A DNA stretch of 64,000 bases, taken from positions 3,227,501 through 3,291,500 of the forward strand of contig NC_011898.1 of NCBI RefSeq assembly GCF_000022065.1. The letters are read 5' to 3'. This DNA comes from Ruminiclostridium cellulolyticum H10 (GTDB lineage Bacteria; Bacillota; Clostridia; Acetivibrionales; DSM-1351). Of this stretch, positions 1 to 9,196 are shown in pieces (within the stretch, counting starts at the first letter, position 1; the number at the start of each line of letters is the position of its first letter). The position numbers and the translations under genes were made by a program. The notes under the pieces were generated by a model. It searched no databases and was not told the origin of the DNA. It was given only the letters and a program-made list of their open reading frames with translations.

Positions 1-195
1 TTCAAAGGCAGCTAAGGTCAAGCGCCTACGCCTTATATACTCAGACAGTGGCACATCAGTGATAGATGAGAACATTCTTTGAAAATGATACGTTGAGCAG
101 CAAGCAATTTGAGCAGCTTTATTATACGAAATTTTATCAGCGAGATTTGATTCAATGTAGTCAATCGCCTTATTCATCCTGTTTAGCCAATCCAT
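1..195 (-). CDS. AraC-family transcriptional regulator, N-terminal part (runs off the left edge)
   Basis: The minus strand from 195 reads 65 uninterrupted codons to the window edge. The product begins [20 protein letters not shown] and continues with [22 protein letters not shown], the first helix-turn-helix of the AraC DNA-binding domain, then [17 protein letters not shown]. In most AraC proteins this domain is C-terminal; here it starts the protein, as in the AraC group with a C-terminal effector-binding (GyrI-like) domain, which would lie outside the window. The ATG at 195 follows a good GAAAGGAGGG ribosome binding site. The target is unknown. Family assignment is firm, function is not. 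Confidence 0.85.
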   Translation of the reverse strand, partial: MDWLNRMNKAIDYIESNLADKISYNKAAQIACCSTYHFQRMFSSITDVPLSEYIRRRRLTLAAFE

Positions 196-589
196 CAATT
201 TCCCTCCTTTCAAGATTTATATTATCATATTAAGTGTTTGAAGCCTTGCATTTGATTCACGAAGAAATCATGTTCGTTGAAAGACTTAACAAAATCGGGT
301 CTTATATCCTTGTTATCAATACCTCACATTCAACTTGCCTTGAGGCGTCGTTGATGGTCGCTGATGATAATAAAACGCGAAATGCTTTGTTTTTTGAAGA
401 AAACGACCCCCGGGGGTCGAAATTCTGATAATTTCATTATACCGTAAAATTTCTTATATTATCTGTAACTATTTGTTTTAGAGAGTTTTACGTTTTTTTA
501 TAAAACCTACACTCTCCAAAAATCGGTTTGCGCATACCCTCTCCGACTTTTTTCCACGTGTTTCCAATTAGTGCATACCCACCGTAAAA
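196..589. other. Intergenic stretch with a GC-rich palindrome, no supported gene
   Basis: No convincing coding frame on either strand. A 65-codon plus-strand frame at 234-428 lacks a ribosome binding site and recognisable motifs. The only notable object is the perfect palindrome at 404-419. Confidence 0.5.
404..419. repeat. Perfect 16-bp GC-rich palindrome
   Basis: CGACCCCCGGGGGTCG is a perfect palindrome in strongly AT-rich sequence. A closely related GACCCCCGGGGG core recurs at 21887-21900, where a truncated IS3 copy abuts a truncated recombinase gene. Function is unknown. Confidence 0.7.
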
Positions 590-838
590 TCAAGTACCCG
601 ACAATAGTAAATCCTTGAGCCATTTCGGCAAGCAGCTCACTTTTTTATACTCCTGAATTTTATTTATCACTTCTGCTGCATCCTCTTCCCGCCAGAATCT
701 ATCCCTGATATAGCACTTCTGACTACAGTACTTTCGACCATTTGCTCCTAATGATTTGAATTCTGCTCCGCAATATATACTCCTTCTGGGGTATACAGTT
801 AAAATAATAAAACTGTTTATCAAGAGGGAACATGTCAA
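590..838 (-). pseudogene. Zinc-finger-like C-terminal remnant of a mobile-element-associated protein
   Basis: The frame encodes IYCGAEFKSLGANGRKYCSQ followed by KCYIRDRFWREEDAAEV, a CxxC...CxxxC-like pattern (one cysteine of the first pair replaced) that I associate with small proteins next to large serine recombinases and plasmid or phage genes in Firmicutes. The first 15 residues do not look like part of the family, and no ribosome binding site precedes the start, so this is probably a 5'-truncated relic. The window also ends in a large serine recombinase and partner at 62-64 kb, which would fit as the original neighbourhood. Function is not established. Confidence 0.45.
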
Positions 839-958
839 CCTTCAGTCGGAGGATTAGTTTTGTCACTTTTTATCTATGTTATGTGTAATTGGTGAAATTT
901 GTTCAGTTCTAGGATGTAAAGTACAATCCAAAAGCCCCATTAGTAGTCCCAGGCAAAC

Positions 959-1621
959 CTAGGATTGTGATGCTACAAGAAAAATCAAACAACTAATTAC
1001 TTGTACCACAGTAAACACTTTTACTTTATTATTGTTATTATTTGGGTACCTTATATGCATGTTATTAAAGAATTCATTAAATATTATATTTAAATAACAA
1101 AATACAAATCGCCCTAAGAGAACCCCTATTGTATTTAGAATTATATCCGTTATATCTGCAGATCTTCCACTAAATAATTGTATAGTTTCTATTGAAAAAG
1201 ACGTTAGGAATGCAATTAGTAAAATTTTAAATTTTTCATTTTTATTTTCTTTATAATAAGCTGCTAGGAAAAAACCCCATGGGGCAAATATAAGTATATT
1301 CCCAAATAAGTTTATTATAGAGTATATATTCCCATTAACTCCTAATACATATTGCATGTAAACACCTTCAAATGGGCGTACACTTATATTTTGCCATGTT
1401 ACATTTTGAAATTTTAAAGGGGGATTATTTCCTATTGTAATACTTAAAATAAACATTAAGCTTAATATAAAACCAAGTGTAAATATTTTTTCGGTAATTC
1501 TATATTCAACATTTAGAAGCTCTCTTTTTTTCTTAATTATGTACAAATTTAATATTGTAAATGGTATTACTGCAATATAAAACGGTACCGCCTCGTAAAG
1601 AGCACTGGTAATATTATTCAT
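959..1621 (-). CDS. VanZ-family membrane protein
   Basis: A 220-residue protein with about five hydrophobic segments. The central block NILIFAPWGFFLAAYY and the following SFSIETIQLFSGRSADITDI with LNTIGVLLG are the VanZ-family signature. VanZ gives low-level teicoplanin resistance in enterococci; most family members are of unknown role and several sit near antimicrobial-peptide loci. The ATG at 1621 follows GAGGAAGGATATT. It starts 17 bases after the stop of the upstream permease-like gene, so both are probably one transcript. Its biochemical function is unknown. Confidence 0.85.
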   Translation of the reverse strand: MNNITSALYEAVPFYIAVIPFTILNLYIIKKKRELLNVEYRITEKIFTLGFILSLMFILSITIGNNPPLKFQNVTWQNISVRPFEGVYMQYVLGVNGNIYSIINLFGNILIFAPWGFFLAAYYKENKNEKFKILLIAFLTSFSIETIQLFSGRSADITDIILNTIGVLLGRFVFCYLNIIFNEFFNNMHIRYPNNNNNKVKVFTVVQVISCLIFLVASQS

Positions 1622-1638
1622 AATATCCTTCCTCGTCT

Positions 1639-2883
1639 TTATTCTGTTCTTATATTTTTCTTCAGATATAAATTAAGCATGAAAGTTACGGCTATAAATC
1701 CAAATAATACAAATATAACCATCTGCTTTTGCATGCGTATTAAAGTTAAATAAATAGCATTATTTTTTAAGCAAATTGACATTACAAAACAAGTAATTGC
1801 ATACAATAAAGATAAATGCAATGCCATAAAGATTGACTTTTTAGTTTGTAATAAGACTCTATTTTTCTTGTTTTGAGAAAAGTTTGTTCTCTTATATATT
1901 TGCTTTTCTAATTTATAAATAATTATCGTCAAAACTAATGCTATAAGCCATGATAAAATTTTTATAAATTTTGCTGTTTTTAAAGATATTTTTATTGGAT
2001 TTTCCTCAAATACATTATTATACTTTCCTATATATCCCCAATCAATATCTATTTCATTGGCTATTTTATTTATTAGCATTGTAATATGATTGTATTCGTC
2101 ATTGGTATTGTATGGTATGTATCCAGTATTTTTAATAGAGTACAAAATTTGTTCAAACTTTTTGTTTTTTAAAGATAACCGAGGGTCAATAATTAGTGCT
2201 GGCATTATAATCTTGTCATCCAAATTTTCCTTGTGGTCTATATAAAAACTACTATCTTTTTTAAAAAATCCAATAACATTGCATTTAAATTTTTTAACGC
2301 CTAAATAAAGTACTTCAAACGAATCTCCTATTTTATACATACCTGAATATAAATCACCTAAAATAACTGGGATCTCATTATTGGAATTCAAATAATAATC
2401 CTTTTCTAAAAAGTATTTTCCTTGATTTATTTTATCTTCCATATTCAAATATGTACTTGCTTTTTTACCCAGCTGCAATGATTTTAATGGAGTATAAAGG
2501 TTTCCATCTGTTTCTGTATTAATGCTCTCTTCAGATCCATTAACCAAGTTTCTGTAACCTGTATATTTCCCAATAAATTGCAAATTTTGTCTTGATATTT
2601 CATAATATGTAAAATTGTTATTACTGCTAATATTATTATATAATTTTCTCATTTTTATTACAGCATCTGGTTTTTTAAAGAAATCCATAATTGACATTCC
2701 ATTATCTTCCCCATTATAATTGTCCTTCAGCCTTATAAACCCTTTTTCAGTATCTTGTTTAATTAATTGTTCTTGTAAAGATTTCGACTGATAAATAGTA
2801 TTTGGTAGTATGATAATTGTAAAAATCATAATATATATAATACTTTCTAAAAGTTTAATATATATACTCTTATTTTCTTTCAT
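1639..2883 (-). CDS. Bacteriocin-associated/MacB-like integral membrane protein
   Basis: A 414-residue protein with an N-terminal membrane anchor (about residues 12-30), a large extracytoplasmic region and three hydrophobic segments near the C terminus (about 308-325, 355-375, 388-408). The layout is that of FtsX/MacB-type permease halves and of the bacteriocin-associated membrane proteins found with lantibiotic immunity ATPases. No ATPase is adjacent; the nearest MacB-like ATPase is at 29 kb. The start follows AAAGGGAATTAAT. Two 11-bp-spaced direct repeats lie about 95 bp upstream. Probable role: export of, or self-protection from, an antimicrobial peptide (inference). Confidence 0.6.
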   Translation of the reverse strand: MKENKSIYIKLLESIIYIMIFTIIILPNTIYQSKSLQEQLIKQDTEKGFIRLKDNYNGEDNGMSIMDFFKKPDAVIKMRKLYNNISSNNNFTYYEISRQNLQFIGKYTGYRNLVNGSEESINTETDGNLYTPLKSLQLGKKASTYLNMEDKINQGKYFLEKDYYLNSNNEIPVILGDLYSGMYKIGDSFEVLYLGVKKFKCNVIGFFKKDSSFYIDHKENLDDKIIMPALIIDPRLSLKNKKFEQILYSIKNTGYIPYNTNDEYNHITMLINKIANEIDIDWGYIGKYNNVFEENPIKISLKTAKFIKILSWLIALVLTIIIYKLEKQIYKRTNFSQNKKNRVLLQTKKSIFMALHLSLLYAITCFVMSICLKNNAIYLTLIRMQKQMVIFVLFGFIAVTFMLNLYLKKNIRTE

Positions 2884-3272
2884 ATTAATTCCCTTTTATT
2901 AATCAGTATTTAGGCATTTGCCAAATGCTTGTAACCACTAGTTTTAATGGCTTTATTCTTTTATTTATATAAAGTTTCAAAGAACCGTTAAAGAACCATT
3001 CATATTTATTAAAATGCGTCAAAAATAAATGCTTTATTTAAATTTTGTAAAGCATTTTTACAAACTGTTTTCCGCTTTTTTATTTTAAGCATTTCGCAAA
3101 TCTTAGTTAATTTTAATTCCCATATTATAACATATTATGGTTCAATTTTCAAATTAGTTAATATAATCCAAATTTTTATAAATTCTTTCTACCAACCAGA
3201 CGTTGGATAGTTCTTACACCTTTCATCTTGGATATATGGGGTTAACTTACTATGAATATTACTAAGTTCTAT
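2884..3272. other. Upstream region of the membrane-protein operon
   Basis: No gene seen. Holds the direct repeats at 2978-2997 with a TATAAA-like -10 just downstream of them on the minus strand, and otherwise AT-rich sequence. Confidence 0.4.
2978..2997 (-). promoter_or_regulatory. Two 11-bp-spaced direct repeats, possible response-regulator site
   Basis: On the plus strand CAAAGAACC (2978-2986) is followed by TAAAGAACC (2989-2997), an 11-bp period. On the minus strand the repeats lie where a -35 box would be, and TATATAAAT follows closely, the geometry of OmpR-type activator sites. The binding protein is unknown. Confidence 0.35.
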
Positions 3273-3745
3273 TTAAGACTGAATAGAAACATTAAATTTT
3301 TTCATTTCTGAACTTCTTGTACTCGTCTACTAATTCTTTCTCAAAGGTTTTGATTGTACGCAATTTCCCCACACTACCATTAAGCTGTTCAATATTTTTG
3401 GTAAGGGTCGTTCGTTCCTTTTCGCTTAAGCAAGCTTCTCCTTTAAGAATCTCCTTAGAGTATTTTTTAAATATACTTTCAAGGTCCTGTTATAACACCA
3501 ATGCCATCTATTGATGTATTGGTGTTTTGTATTAGAACAATATCCCCAATTTCCATCTCATCTTGGAAATTTAACAATATTCTTCTTGCCTTGTCAGTTA
3601 ACCCTTGAGTTTGTTCTGTTATTACTTCTTCGAATGTAGGCCAACCAATCTTTATATATGTATTACTAAAACATTTTTTTCAGGTTAGATTCACCTGTTC
3701 CATCCAATAATACACTCCATACTCTATGGCTTTTCGCCAATTTGC
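3273..3745 (-). pseudogene. Remnant of an McrB-like restriction protein, N-terminal PUA/EVE-like domain
   Basis: Minus-strand frames separated by frameshifts spell RVWSVLLDGTGESNLKKMF, then NTYIKIGWPTFEEVITEQ, GLTDKARRILLNFQDEMEIG and DIVLIQNTNTSIDGIGVITG. The MEIGDIV...IDGIGVITG block is typical of the N-terminal domain of McrB-type 5-methylcytosine restriction GTPases. One extra base after KKMF shifts the frame, and the reading stops right after VITG. A further frame (3273-3490) encodes a lysine/glutamate-rich helical tail and may come from another gene. No GTPase domain remains. A dead relic of an earlier defence gene. Confidence 0.55.
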
Positions 3746-3784
3746 ACAGATGAATCCTGAACACAGAAATTATTTTTGCACCAA

Positions 3785-3869
3785 ACAACCGTCTTGGCTA
3801 TGTACTTGGCACTATTAACCTGCACTCGGGACTTTTACCCGTTAGATTGCACCCATGCCGGGCGCACAC
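3785..3869 (-). ncRNA. 5' end of a group II intron (probably class C), truncated
   Basis: Read on the minus strand from 3869 the sequence starts GTGTGCGCCCGGCATGGGTG and continues with CAATCTAACGGGTAAAAGTC and CCGAGTGC, which is what bacterial group II intron domain I looks like. It begins directly after the T-tract of the terminator at 3870-3913. Class C introns characteristically insert just behind rho-independent terminators. The rest of the ribozyme and the reverse transcriptase are missing; the segment runs into the McrB remnant. Confidence 0.6.
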
Positions 3870-3913
3870 AAAAAAGGTACGCTTAAGAGATTAGACTCCT
3901 ATTCGTACCTTTT
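3870..3913 (-). terminator. Rho-independent terminator of the sugar ABC operon
   Basis: AAAAGGTACG (3872-3881) pairs perfectly with CGTACCTTTT (3904-3913). On the minus strand the stem ends in six T residues, 17 bases after the permease stop codon. Confidence 0.75.
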
Positions 3914-3930
3914 CGATACAAAACTATTTA

Positions 3931-5142
3931 TTAATCATTATTTGCCTTTGATTTTGTGTAAACATCAAACGCTACAGCAGCAAGTAATACGAAACCTTTA
4001 ATTGATTGCTGCAAATCTATTCCAACTCCCATGATTGACATACCGTTGTTCAATACACCCATAACAAGAGCTCCTATTATCGCTCCTATAATGGTACCAA
4101 TACCACCTGATGAGGATGCGCCACCTATAAAGCATGCAGCTATTGCATCAAGCTCAAAGTTAACACCTGCTTTAGGCGTAGCAGCATTGAGACGTCCTGC
4201 AACTATTAGTCCCGAAACCGCTGCGAGCAATCCCATATTTACATATACCCAGAACATTACTCTCTTTGTCTTAATACCTGAAAGCTTAGCTGCTTTTTCA
4301 TTTCCGCCTAATGCATAGATATGACGTCCAGCTATAGTCTTCTGTGTAATGAAGGTATATATTACAATAAGTCCAACGATAAGAATCAGAACTATAGGAA
4401 TACCCTTGTAGGAAGCTAAACTGAATGTAAGAAGATTTATAGCTATTATAATAACTGATACCTTTGCAATAGTAAGTGAAAGCGGTATAGTTTCAAAGTT
4501 ATATTTTTGCTTATTCTTTAAGCTTCTGTATTCCATGAAAATAAATACAAGCGATAGCAGCAAGCCTGTAATTACAGCTATCATGTTAATCCCATTGACC
4601 TTCATTGTATCAGAAAGGAGAAATCCATTTGCCATTGCCTGGAATGATTTATCATATGGCGATAACGTTTTTCCATTAAGCAGTGTCATTGTGAAGCCTC
4701 TGAAAATTAACATGCCTGCCAGAGTAACAATAAATGCAGGAATTCTTATGTATGCAATCCAAAAGCCCTGCCATGCTCCGACCAATGCACCAATAACAAG
4801 ACATATCAAAACCGTTGGTATAACCGGCATCTTCATTTCAATCATTAATATTGCAGATATAGCACCTATAAATGCTGCAACCGATCCTACTGAAAGGTCA
4901 ACATTTCCTGTAAGTATAACCAGCAGCATTCCAATACCAAGAATCAAAACGTAACTATTTTGTAGTACCAGGTTAGTAATATTTAGCGGCTTGAAAAGTA
5001 TACCATCTGTAAGGAACTGAAACAAGACCATTATAACAACTAACGCCACTGCCATTGCATATTGTCTTACATTGTTTTTAATAAAGGATTTAATTGCTAG
5101 AGAATTGACTTCACTTGACAGTATCTGAATAATGTTGGGCAA
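3931..5142 (-). CDS. Sugar ABC transporter permease (XylH/GguB-like), 5' end rebuilt by an IS
   Basis: A 403-residue permease with about ten membrane segments, typical of the XylH/GguB/MmsB group that imports monosaccharides with a ChvE/XylF-type lipoprotein. Markers: GNVDLSVGSVAAFIGAISA, IPAFIVTLAGMLIFRG, and the coupling loop YALGGNEKAAKLSGI. The first 16 codons lie inside the IS481 copy at 5095-6387: an SD-like AGAGGAG precedes a TTG at 5142 and the frame runs out of the IS end into the gene. Deleting the IS and one 7-bp duplication restores an ATG overlapping the ATPase stop, giving MNNIKSFIKNNV, clearly the original start. The gene is therefore intact except for its first residues; whether enough transcription crosses the IS is unknown. 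Confidence 0.85.
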   Translation of the reverse strand: MPNIIQILSSEVNSLAIKSFIKNNVRQYAMAVALVVIMVLFQFLTDGILFKPLNITNLVLQNSYVLILGIGMLLVILTGNVDLSVGSVAAFIGAISAILMIEMKMPVIPTVLICLVIGALVGAWQGFWIAYIRIPAFIVTLAGMLIFRGFTMTLLNGKTLSPYDKSFQAMANGFLLSDTMKVNGINMIAVITGLLLSLVFIFMEYRSLKNKQKYNFETIPLSLTIAKVSVIIIAINLLTFSLASYKGIPIVLILIVGLIVIYTFITQKTIAGRHIYALGGNEKAAKLSGIKTKRVMFWVYVNMGLLAAVSGLIVAGRLNAATPKAGVNFELDAIAACFIGGASSSGGIGTIIGAIIGALVMGVLNNGMSIMGVGIDLQQSIKGFVLLAAVAFDVYTKSKANND

Positions 5143-6387
5143 TATCTCCTCTGGACAATAATTAAATTGTAGGAGGAGATTTCAATTATGACAGCACAAG
5201 ATCGTATAGTTAAAAACAAAATGAGCCTGATTGAGTTGGCCGAATATCTTCAAAACGTAAGTGAAGCATGTAAAATTCATGGAGTCAGCAGACAGCACTT
5301 CTATGATATTAAGAAAGCTTACGAGGAAAATGGTCTGGAAGGATTAAAGGACAAGACCAGAAGAAAGCCTTGTATGAAAAACAGGGTTGCTCCAGAAACT
5401 GAGGAAGCCGTATTAAGAATAGCATATGAAAAGCCGGCATACGGGCAGCTCAGGGCAAGTAACGAACTGAGAAAACAAGGAGTTCTTGTATCAGCCGGAG
5501 GGGTAAGATCAATCTGGCAGAGATATAATATAGAAACCTTTGACAAGAGACTCAAAAAGCTTGAAGAAAAGGCTGCCAAGGAAGGCATACTTTACACTGA
5601 AGATCAGCTCGCTGCTCTGGAAAAGGCACAGCAGGAAAAGAATATATCCATAGACGAGATAGATACCCAGCACCCGGGATATTTGCTGGCACAGGACACT
5701 TTCTATGTGGGCTATATCAAAGGTGTTGGACGTATATATCAGCAAACTGCCATAGATACTTATTCGGCAGTGGGATTCGCAAAATTATATACAGCCAAGG
5801 TACCAGTAACAGCAGCAGATATATTAAATGACAGAGTCTTACCGTTCTTTGAGAATCATATGATACCGATAATGAGAGTACTCACAGACAGAGGAACGGA
5901 GTACTGTGGAGCACCTGAGAAACACTTGTATGAGTTATTTCTGCAGATGAACGACATTGAGCACACAATGACAAAGGCTAAAAGCCCTCAAACAAACGGT
6001 ATATGCGAGCGTTTTAACCAAACAATTCTGAATGAATTTTATAAACCCGCATTCCGAAGGACAATGTATAAATCAGTTGAACAAATGCAGGAGGATTTGG
6101 ATTTTTATATGCTGGAATACAACGAAGAGCGAACACATCAGGGGAAAAGGTGTAAAGGCAAGACGCCGATGCAGACATTTCTTGACAGCTTGCCTCTTGC
6201 CCGAGAGAAGCTCCTGAATGATCCTGCGAGTTAATTTGTAGGGTCTAGCCCGCCCGGCGATGAGGGCAAAAAAGATATCAGACCAGGCGCCGGTTTGACA
6301 TAGAAAGGCACCTCCATATTGGAAGTGCCGAATAAACAAAACTTAATATTTCCCAGAGGAGTGTCAACCCAAGTACCGTTCAGGACA
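5095..6387 (+). mobile_element. IS481-type insertion sequence, copy A
   Basis: 1293 bp, the same length as copies B-D. Imperfect terminal inverted repeats start TG and share ACTTnnnTTGACA at positions 14-26 from each end. The 7-bp target duplication ATTTAAT flanks it (5088-5094, 6388-6394). It sits at the ATPase-permease junction of the sugar operon, in opposite orientation to the operon. Confidence 0.9.
5188..6234 (+). CDS. IS481-type DDE transposase, copy A
   Basis: 348 residues. The N-terminal helix-turn-helix (HGVSRQHFYDIKKAYEENGL, about 31-50) precedes an rve integrase core with acidic residues D170 (LLAQDTFYVG), D234 (VLTDRGTEYCG) and E274 (NGICERFNQT). It catalyses cut-and-paste or copy-paste transposition at the IS ends. 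The ATG is preceded by TAGGAGGAG. The protein is identical in all four copies in this window, pointing to recent activity. IS481 family is the best fit; other rve-type families are less likely. Confidence 0.9.
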   Translation: MTAQDRIVKNKMSLIELAEYLQNVSEACKIHGVSRQHFYDIKKAYEENGLEGLKDKTRRKPCMKNRVAPETEEAVLRIAYEKPAYGQLRASNELRKQGVLVSAGGVRSIWQRYNIETFDKRLKKLEEKAAKEGILYTEDQLAALEKAQQEKNISIDEIDTQHPGYLLAQDTFYVGYIKGVGRIYQQTAIDTYSAVGFAKLYTAKVPVTAADILNDRVLPFFENHMIPIMRVLTDRGTEYCGAPEKHLYELFLQMNDIEHTMTKAKSPQTNGICERFNQTILNEFYKPAFRRTMYKSVEQMQEDLDFYMLEYNEERTHQGKRCKGKTPMQTFLDSLPLAREKLLNDPAS

Positions 6388-6389
6388 AT

Positions 6390-7940
6390 TTAATATTGTT
6401 CATCTTTATACCCCTTTGTATGATTCATAATACATTTCATAATGCTCTCCTGGCTTGCCTCTTCACGTGAAAGCTCTCCGGCAATTTCGCCTTCAGTTAC
6501 GACATAAATCCTATCGCATAACCCTAATAATTCCGGCATTTCAGAAGATATTACAACAATTGATTTACCCTCATCAGCAAGTTGGTTTATTATAGTGTAT
6601 ATTTCATATTTTGCACCAACATCTATACCTCGTGTAGGCTCATCAAGAATCAAGACTTCAGGATCGGTAAATACCCATTTACTCAGTACAACCTTCTGTT
6701 GATTTCCGCCGCTCAGATTGCCTGTCTTTTGTAATATGCTGGATGATTTGATGTTAAACTTTTTGCGAAAATCATGTGCAACCATGTTTTCGTCCTGATC
6801 GCCAACTACAGAATTTTTACTTACCTTCTGTAGATTTGCCATTGTGATATTGTTTTTAATGTTATCTATAAGAACAAGACCATAATTCTTTCTGTCTTCG
6901 GTTACATAAGCAAGACCAGCATCTATAGCCTTACTTACTGTAGTAAGTTCAACCGGCTTACCCTTGAGCTTAATAGTTCCGGTTATTTTTTTGCCGTAGC
7001 TCCTTCCGAAAATACTCATTGCAATCTCTGTTCTTCCGGCTCCCATTAGTCCGGCAAGACCTACTATCTCACCGCTTCTGATATTAATATTAACGTTATT
7101 TATTACTTTTCGATCGTCATGGAGAGGATGTGTTACATTCCAATTCTCAACTTCCATAATGACCTCGCCGATTTTCGGCTCTCTTATTGGGAAACGGTGG
7201 GACATATCGCGTCCAACCATGCCTTTGATTATCCTGTCTTCACTTATTTCATCTACACCTTTTTCAAGTGTTTCGATAGTTTTACCATCGCGGATGACGG
7301 TAATCTGGTCAGCTACCTTTGAAACTTCGTTTAGCTTATGTGATATAAGAATTGATGTAATTCCTTTTGTTCTAAGGTTATTTAGCAGTTCTAAAAGCTT
7401 ATTGCTTTCTTCATCATTAAGTGCTGCTGTCGGTTCATCAAGAATCAACAGCTTAACATCCTTTGCAAGTGCTCTTGCAATTTCAACTAACTGCTGCTTA
7501 CCAACGCCAATATTTGTTATCAGCGTACTTGGATTTTCGTGTAACCCCACTAGATCTAAAATTTCTTTCGTTTTTGTCGTTGTCTGATTCCAATCTATAA
7601 TTCCAGTTTTTGCCTGTTCATTACCCAAAAAAACATTTTCGGCAATTGATAAATAAGGAATCAAGGCGAGCTCTTGATGTATAATTACTATCCCAAGCCT
7701 TTCGCTGTCTTTTATCTCCTTAAATTGGCATACCTTCCCGCCAAAAACAATATCACCTGTATAGGTTCCATATGGGTAAATCCCACTTAATACGTTCATT
7801 AGAGTTGATTTACCCGCTCCGTTCTCTCCAACCAAAGCATGTATTTCACCATTCTTAACTTCCAAATTTACATTATCCAGTGCTTTGATGCTAGAAAACG
7901 CCTTAGTTATATTCCTCATTTCAAGTATTAAATCAGACAT
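6390..7940 (-). CDS. Sugar ABC transporter ATP-binding protein (XylG/GguA/RbsA type)
   Basis: 516 residues with two tandem ABC domains. Domain 1: Walker [10 protein letters not shown] (about 38-46), [20 protein letters not shown] with Walker B. Domain 2: degenerate P-loop GLMGAGRTE, signature [28 protein letters not shown]. This twin-domain plan is that of CUT2 monosaccharide importers. It energises uptake by the permease at 3931-5142 of a sugar bound by the lipoprotein at 8051-9130. The stop codon lies within the 7-bp target duplication of IS copy A, so the protein is not altered by the insertion. Confidence 0.93.
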   Translation of the reverse strand: MSDLILEMRNITKAFSSIKALDNVNLEVKNGEIHALVGENGAGKSTLMNVLSGIYPYGTYTGDIVFGGKVCQFKEIKDSERLGIVIIHQELALIPYLSIAENVFLGNEQAKTGIIDWNQTTTKTKEILDLVGLHENPSTLITNIGVGKQQLVEIARALAKDVKLLILDEPTAALNDEESNKLLELLNNLRTKGITSILISHKLNEVSKVADQITVIRDGKTIETLEKGVDEISEDRIIKGMVGRDMSHRFPIREPKIGEVIMEVENWNVTHPLHDDRKVINNVNINIRSGEIVGLAGLMGAGRTEIAMSIFGRSYGKKITGTIKLKGKPVELTTVSKAIDAGLAYVTEDRKNYGLVLIDNIKNNITMANLQKVSKNSVVGDQDENMVAHDFRKKFNIKSSSILQKTGNLSGGNQQKVVLSKWVFTDPEVLILDEPTRGIDVGAKYEIYTIINQLADEGKSIVVISSEMPELLGLCDRIYVVTEGEIAGELSREEASQESIMKCIMNHTKGYKDEQY

Positions 7941-7988
7941 CCTCTCAGCTCCCTATCCATTGGTTTGTACAATTGCATCTTTTTTGGC

Positions 7989-8030
7989 TATATGAAGTAT
8001 GCCAAGCTATTGCATGGCGTACTTCATATA
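7989..8030 (-). promoter_or_regulatory. Intercistronic stem-loop between binding protein and ATPase
   Basis: TATATGAAGTATGCCA (7989-8004) pairs with TGGCGTACTTCATATA (8015-8030): 16 bp with one G-T pair and a 10-base loop. No T-tract follows on the minus strand, so it is better read as an mRNA-stabilising or attenuating hairpin that raises binding-protein over ATPase levels, as in many ABC importer operons. Confidence 0.7.
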
Positions 8031-8050
8031 TATTATTTAAAGAGGTGCTA

Positions 8051-9130
8051 TTATTTAAGGTCTGTTTCATTATAGTATCCACCGTCAATTAGGATTAGCT
8101 TATAATTTGACTTGTCTATTGGAACTGGATCGCAAAGGAATGAAGGTACAACCTTTACACCGTTGTTATAAGTCTTTGTGTCGTTAACTTCTGGTTCAGT
8201 ATTTGAAATAACTGCATCAACCATCTTTACACATTTCTCAGCAAGAGTTCTTGTATCTTTGAATATTGTTGAATACTGTTCACCAGCAATGATTGATTTA
8301 ACTGATGCAACCTCTGCATCCTGACCTGTTACTACTGGCATCTTCTTGTCACCAGTTCCGTAACCAACACTCTTAAGTGAAGAAAGGATACCTATTGATA
8401 TACCGTCGTATGGAGATAACACACCGTCAACCTTAGCACTTGTATAGTTTGCACTTAATATGTTATCCATACGAGCCTGAGCTGTTGCTGCATCCCAACG
8501 GAGAGTGGAAACCTTATCCATACCCGTTTGTCCACTCTTGACTACTAATGTTCCTTTATCGATTAGTGGCTGCAGCACTGACATAGCACCATCATAAAAG
8601 AAGAATGCATTATTATCGTCTGGTGAACCACCAAATAATTCAATATTGAATGGACCTGGCTTTGTGTCAGCTCCTAATCCTTTAACTAATGACGTAGCTT
8701 GCTGAACACCAACCTTGTAGTTATCAAATGTTGCGTAATAGCTTACGTTTTCAGACCCCTTGATTAAACGGTCATAAGCAATAACTTTAACATCTGCGTC
8801 CGCTGCTTTTTTCAATACATCTGTCAATGCAGAACCATCAATTGATGCAATAACTAGTACTTTAGCACCTTTTGAAATCATATTTTCAATCTGTGCAACC
8901 TGGTTATCAATGTTGTCTTCTCCATACTGCAAGTCAACAGTGTAGCCTTTTGCTTCAAGCTGTTTCTTCATGTTGTCGCCATCCTGAATCCATCTTTGCG
9001 ATGACTTTGTAGGCATTGCAACACCAACGAGCTTGTCGTTGCTCTTTGACCCACAACCCGAGAATCCAATAGCCATTGAAGCTACCATTGCCATTGAAAG
9101 TGCCCATACGATAATCTTTCTCAAATTCAT
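8051..9130 (-). CDS. Sugar-binding lipoprotein (ChvE/XylF-like)
   Basis: 359 residues from the ATG at 9130, chosen because GAGGAGGG lies 7 bases upstream; a start at 9160 has no such site. The N terminus is a lipoprotein signal peptide with lipobox GFSGC. The mature part is a periplasmic-binding-protein fold of the ChvE type: [60 protein letters not shown]. It captures a monosaccharide (xylose, glucose, arabinose or galactose cannot be told apart by eye) outside the membrane and is first in the operon with the ATPase and permease downstream. Confidence 0.92.
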   Translation of the reverse strand: MNLRKIIVWALSMAMVASMAIGFSGCGSKSNDKLVGVAMPTKSSQRWIQDGDNMKKQLEAKGYTVDLQYGEDNIDNQVAQIENMISKGAKVLVIASIDGSALTDVLKKAADADVKVIAYDRLIKGSENVSYYATFDNYKVGVQQATSLVKGLGADTKPGPFNIELFGGSPDDNNAFFFYDGAMSVLQPLIDKGTLVVKSGQTGMDKVSTLRWDAATAQARMDNILSANYTSAKVDGVLSPYDGISIGILSSLKSVGYGTGDKKMPVVTGQDAEVASVKSIIAGEQYSTIFKDTRTLAEKCVKMVDAVISNTEPEVNDTKTYNNGVKVVPSFLCDPVPIDKSNYKLILIDGGYYNETDLK

Positions 9131-9169
9131 TTTTATACCCTCCTCAATAGTCGCAAACATTACATTTAG

Positions 9170-9187
9170 TTTCGTTTGCTTTCGTTT
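9170..9187. promoter_or_regulatory. Tandem TTTCGTTT direct repeats, probable DeoR-family operator
   Basis: TTTCGTTT occurs at 9170-9177 and again at 9180-9187, exactly 10 bp apart, in the leader just downstream of the predicted -10 of the binding-protein promoter. DeoR-family repressors commonly bind TTTCG-type direct repeats, and a DeoR gene is divergent. Binding is inferred. Confidence 0.55.
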
Positions 9188-9196
9188 TGTGATTAA

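Noticed and set aside
234-428. 65-codon plus-strand frame near the left end
   Set aside because: No ribosome binding site, no recognisable motif, and it runs through the GC-rich palindrome; not supported as a gene.
4031-4954. Plus-strand frames opposite the sugar permease
   Set aside because: Shadows of a membrane-protein gene with clear motifs on the minus strand.
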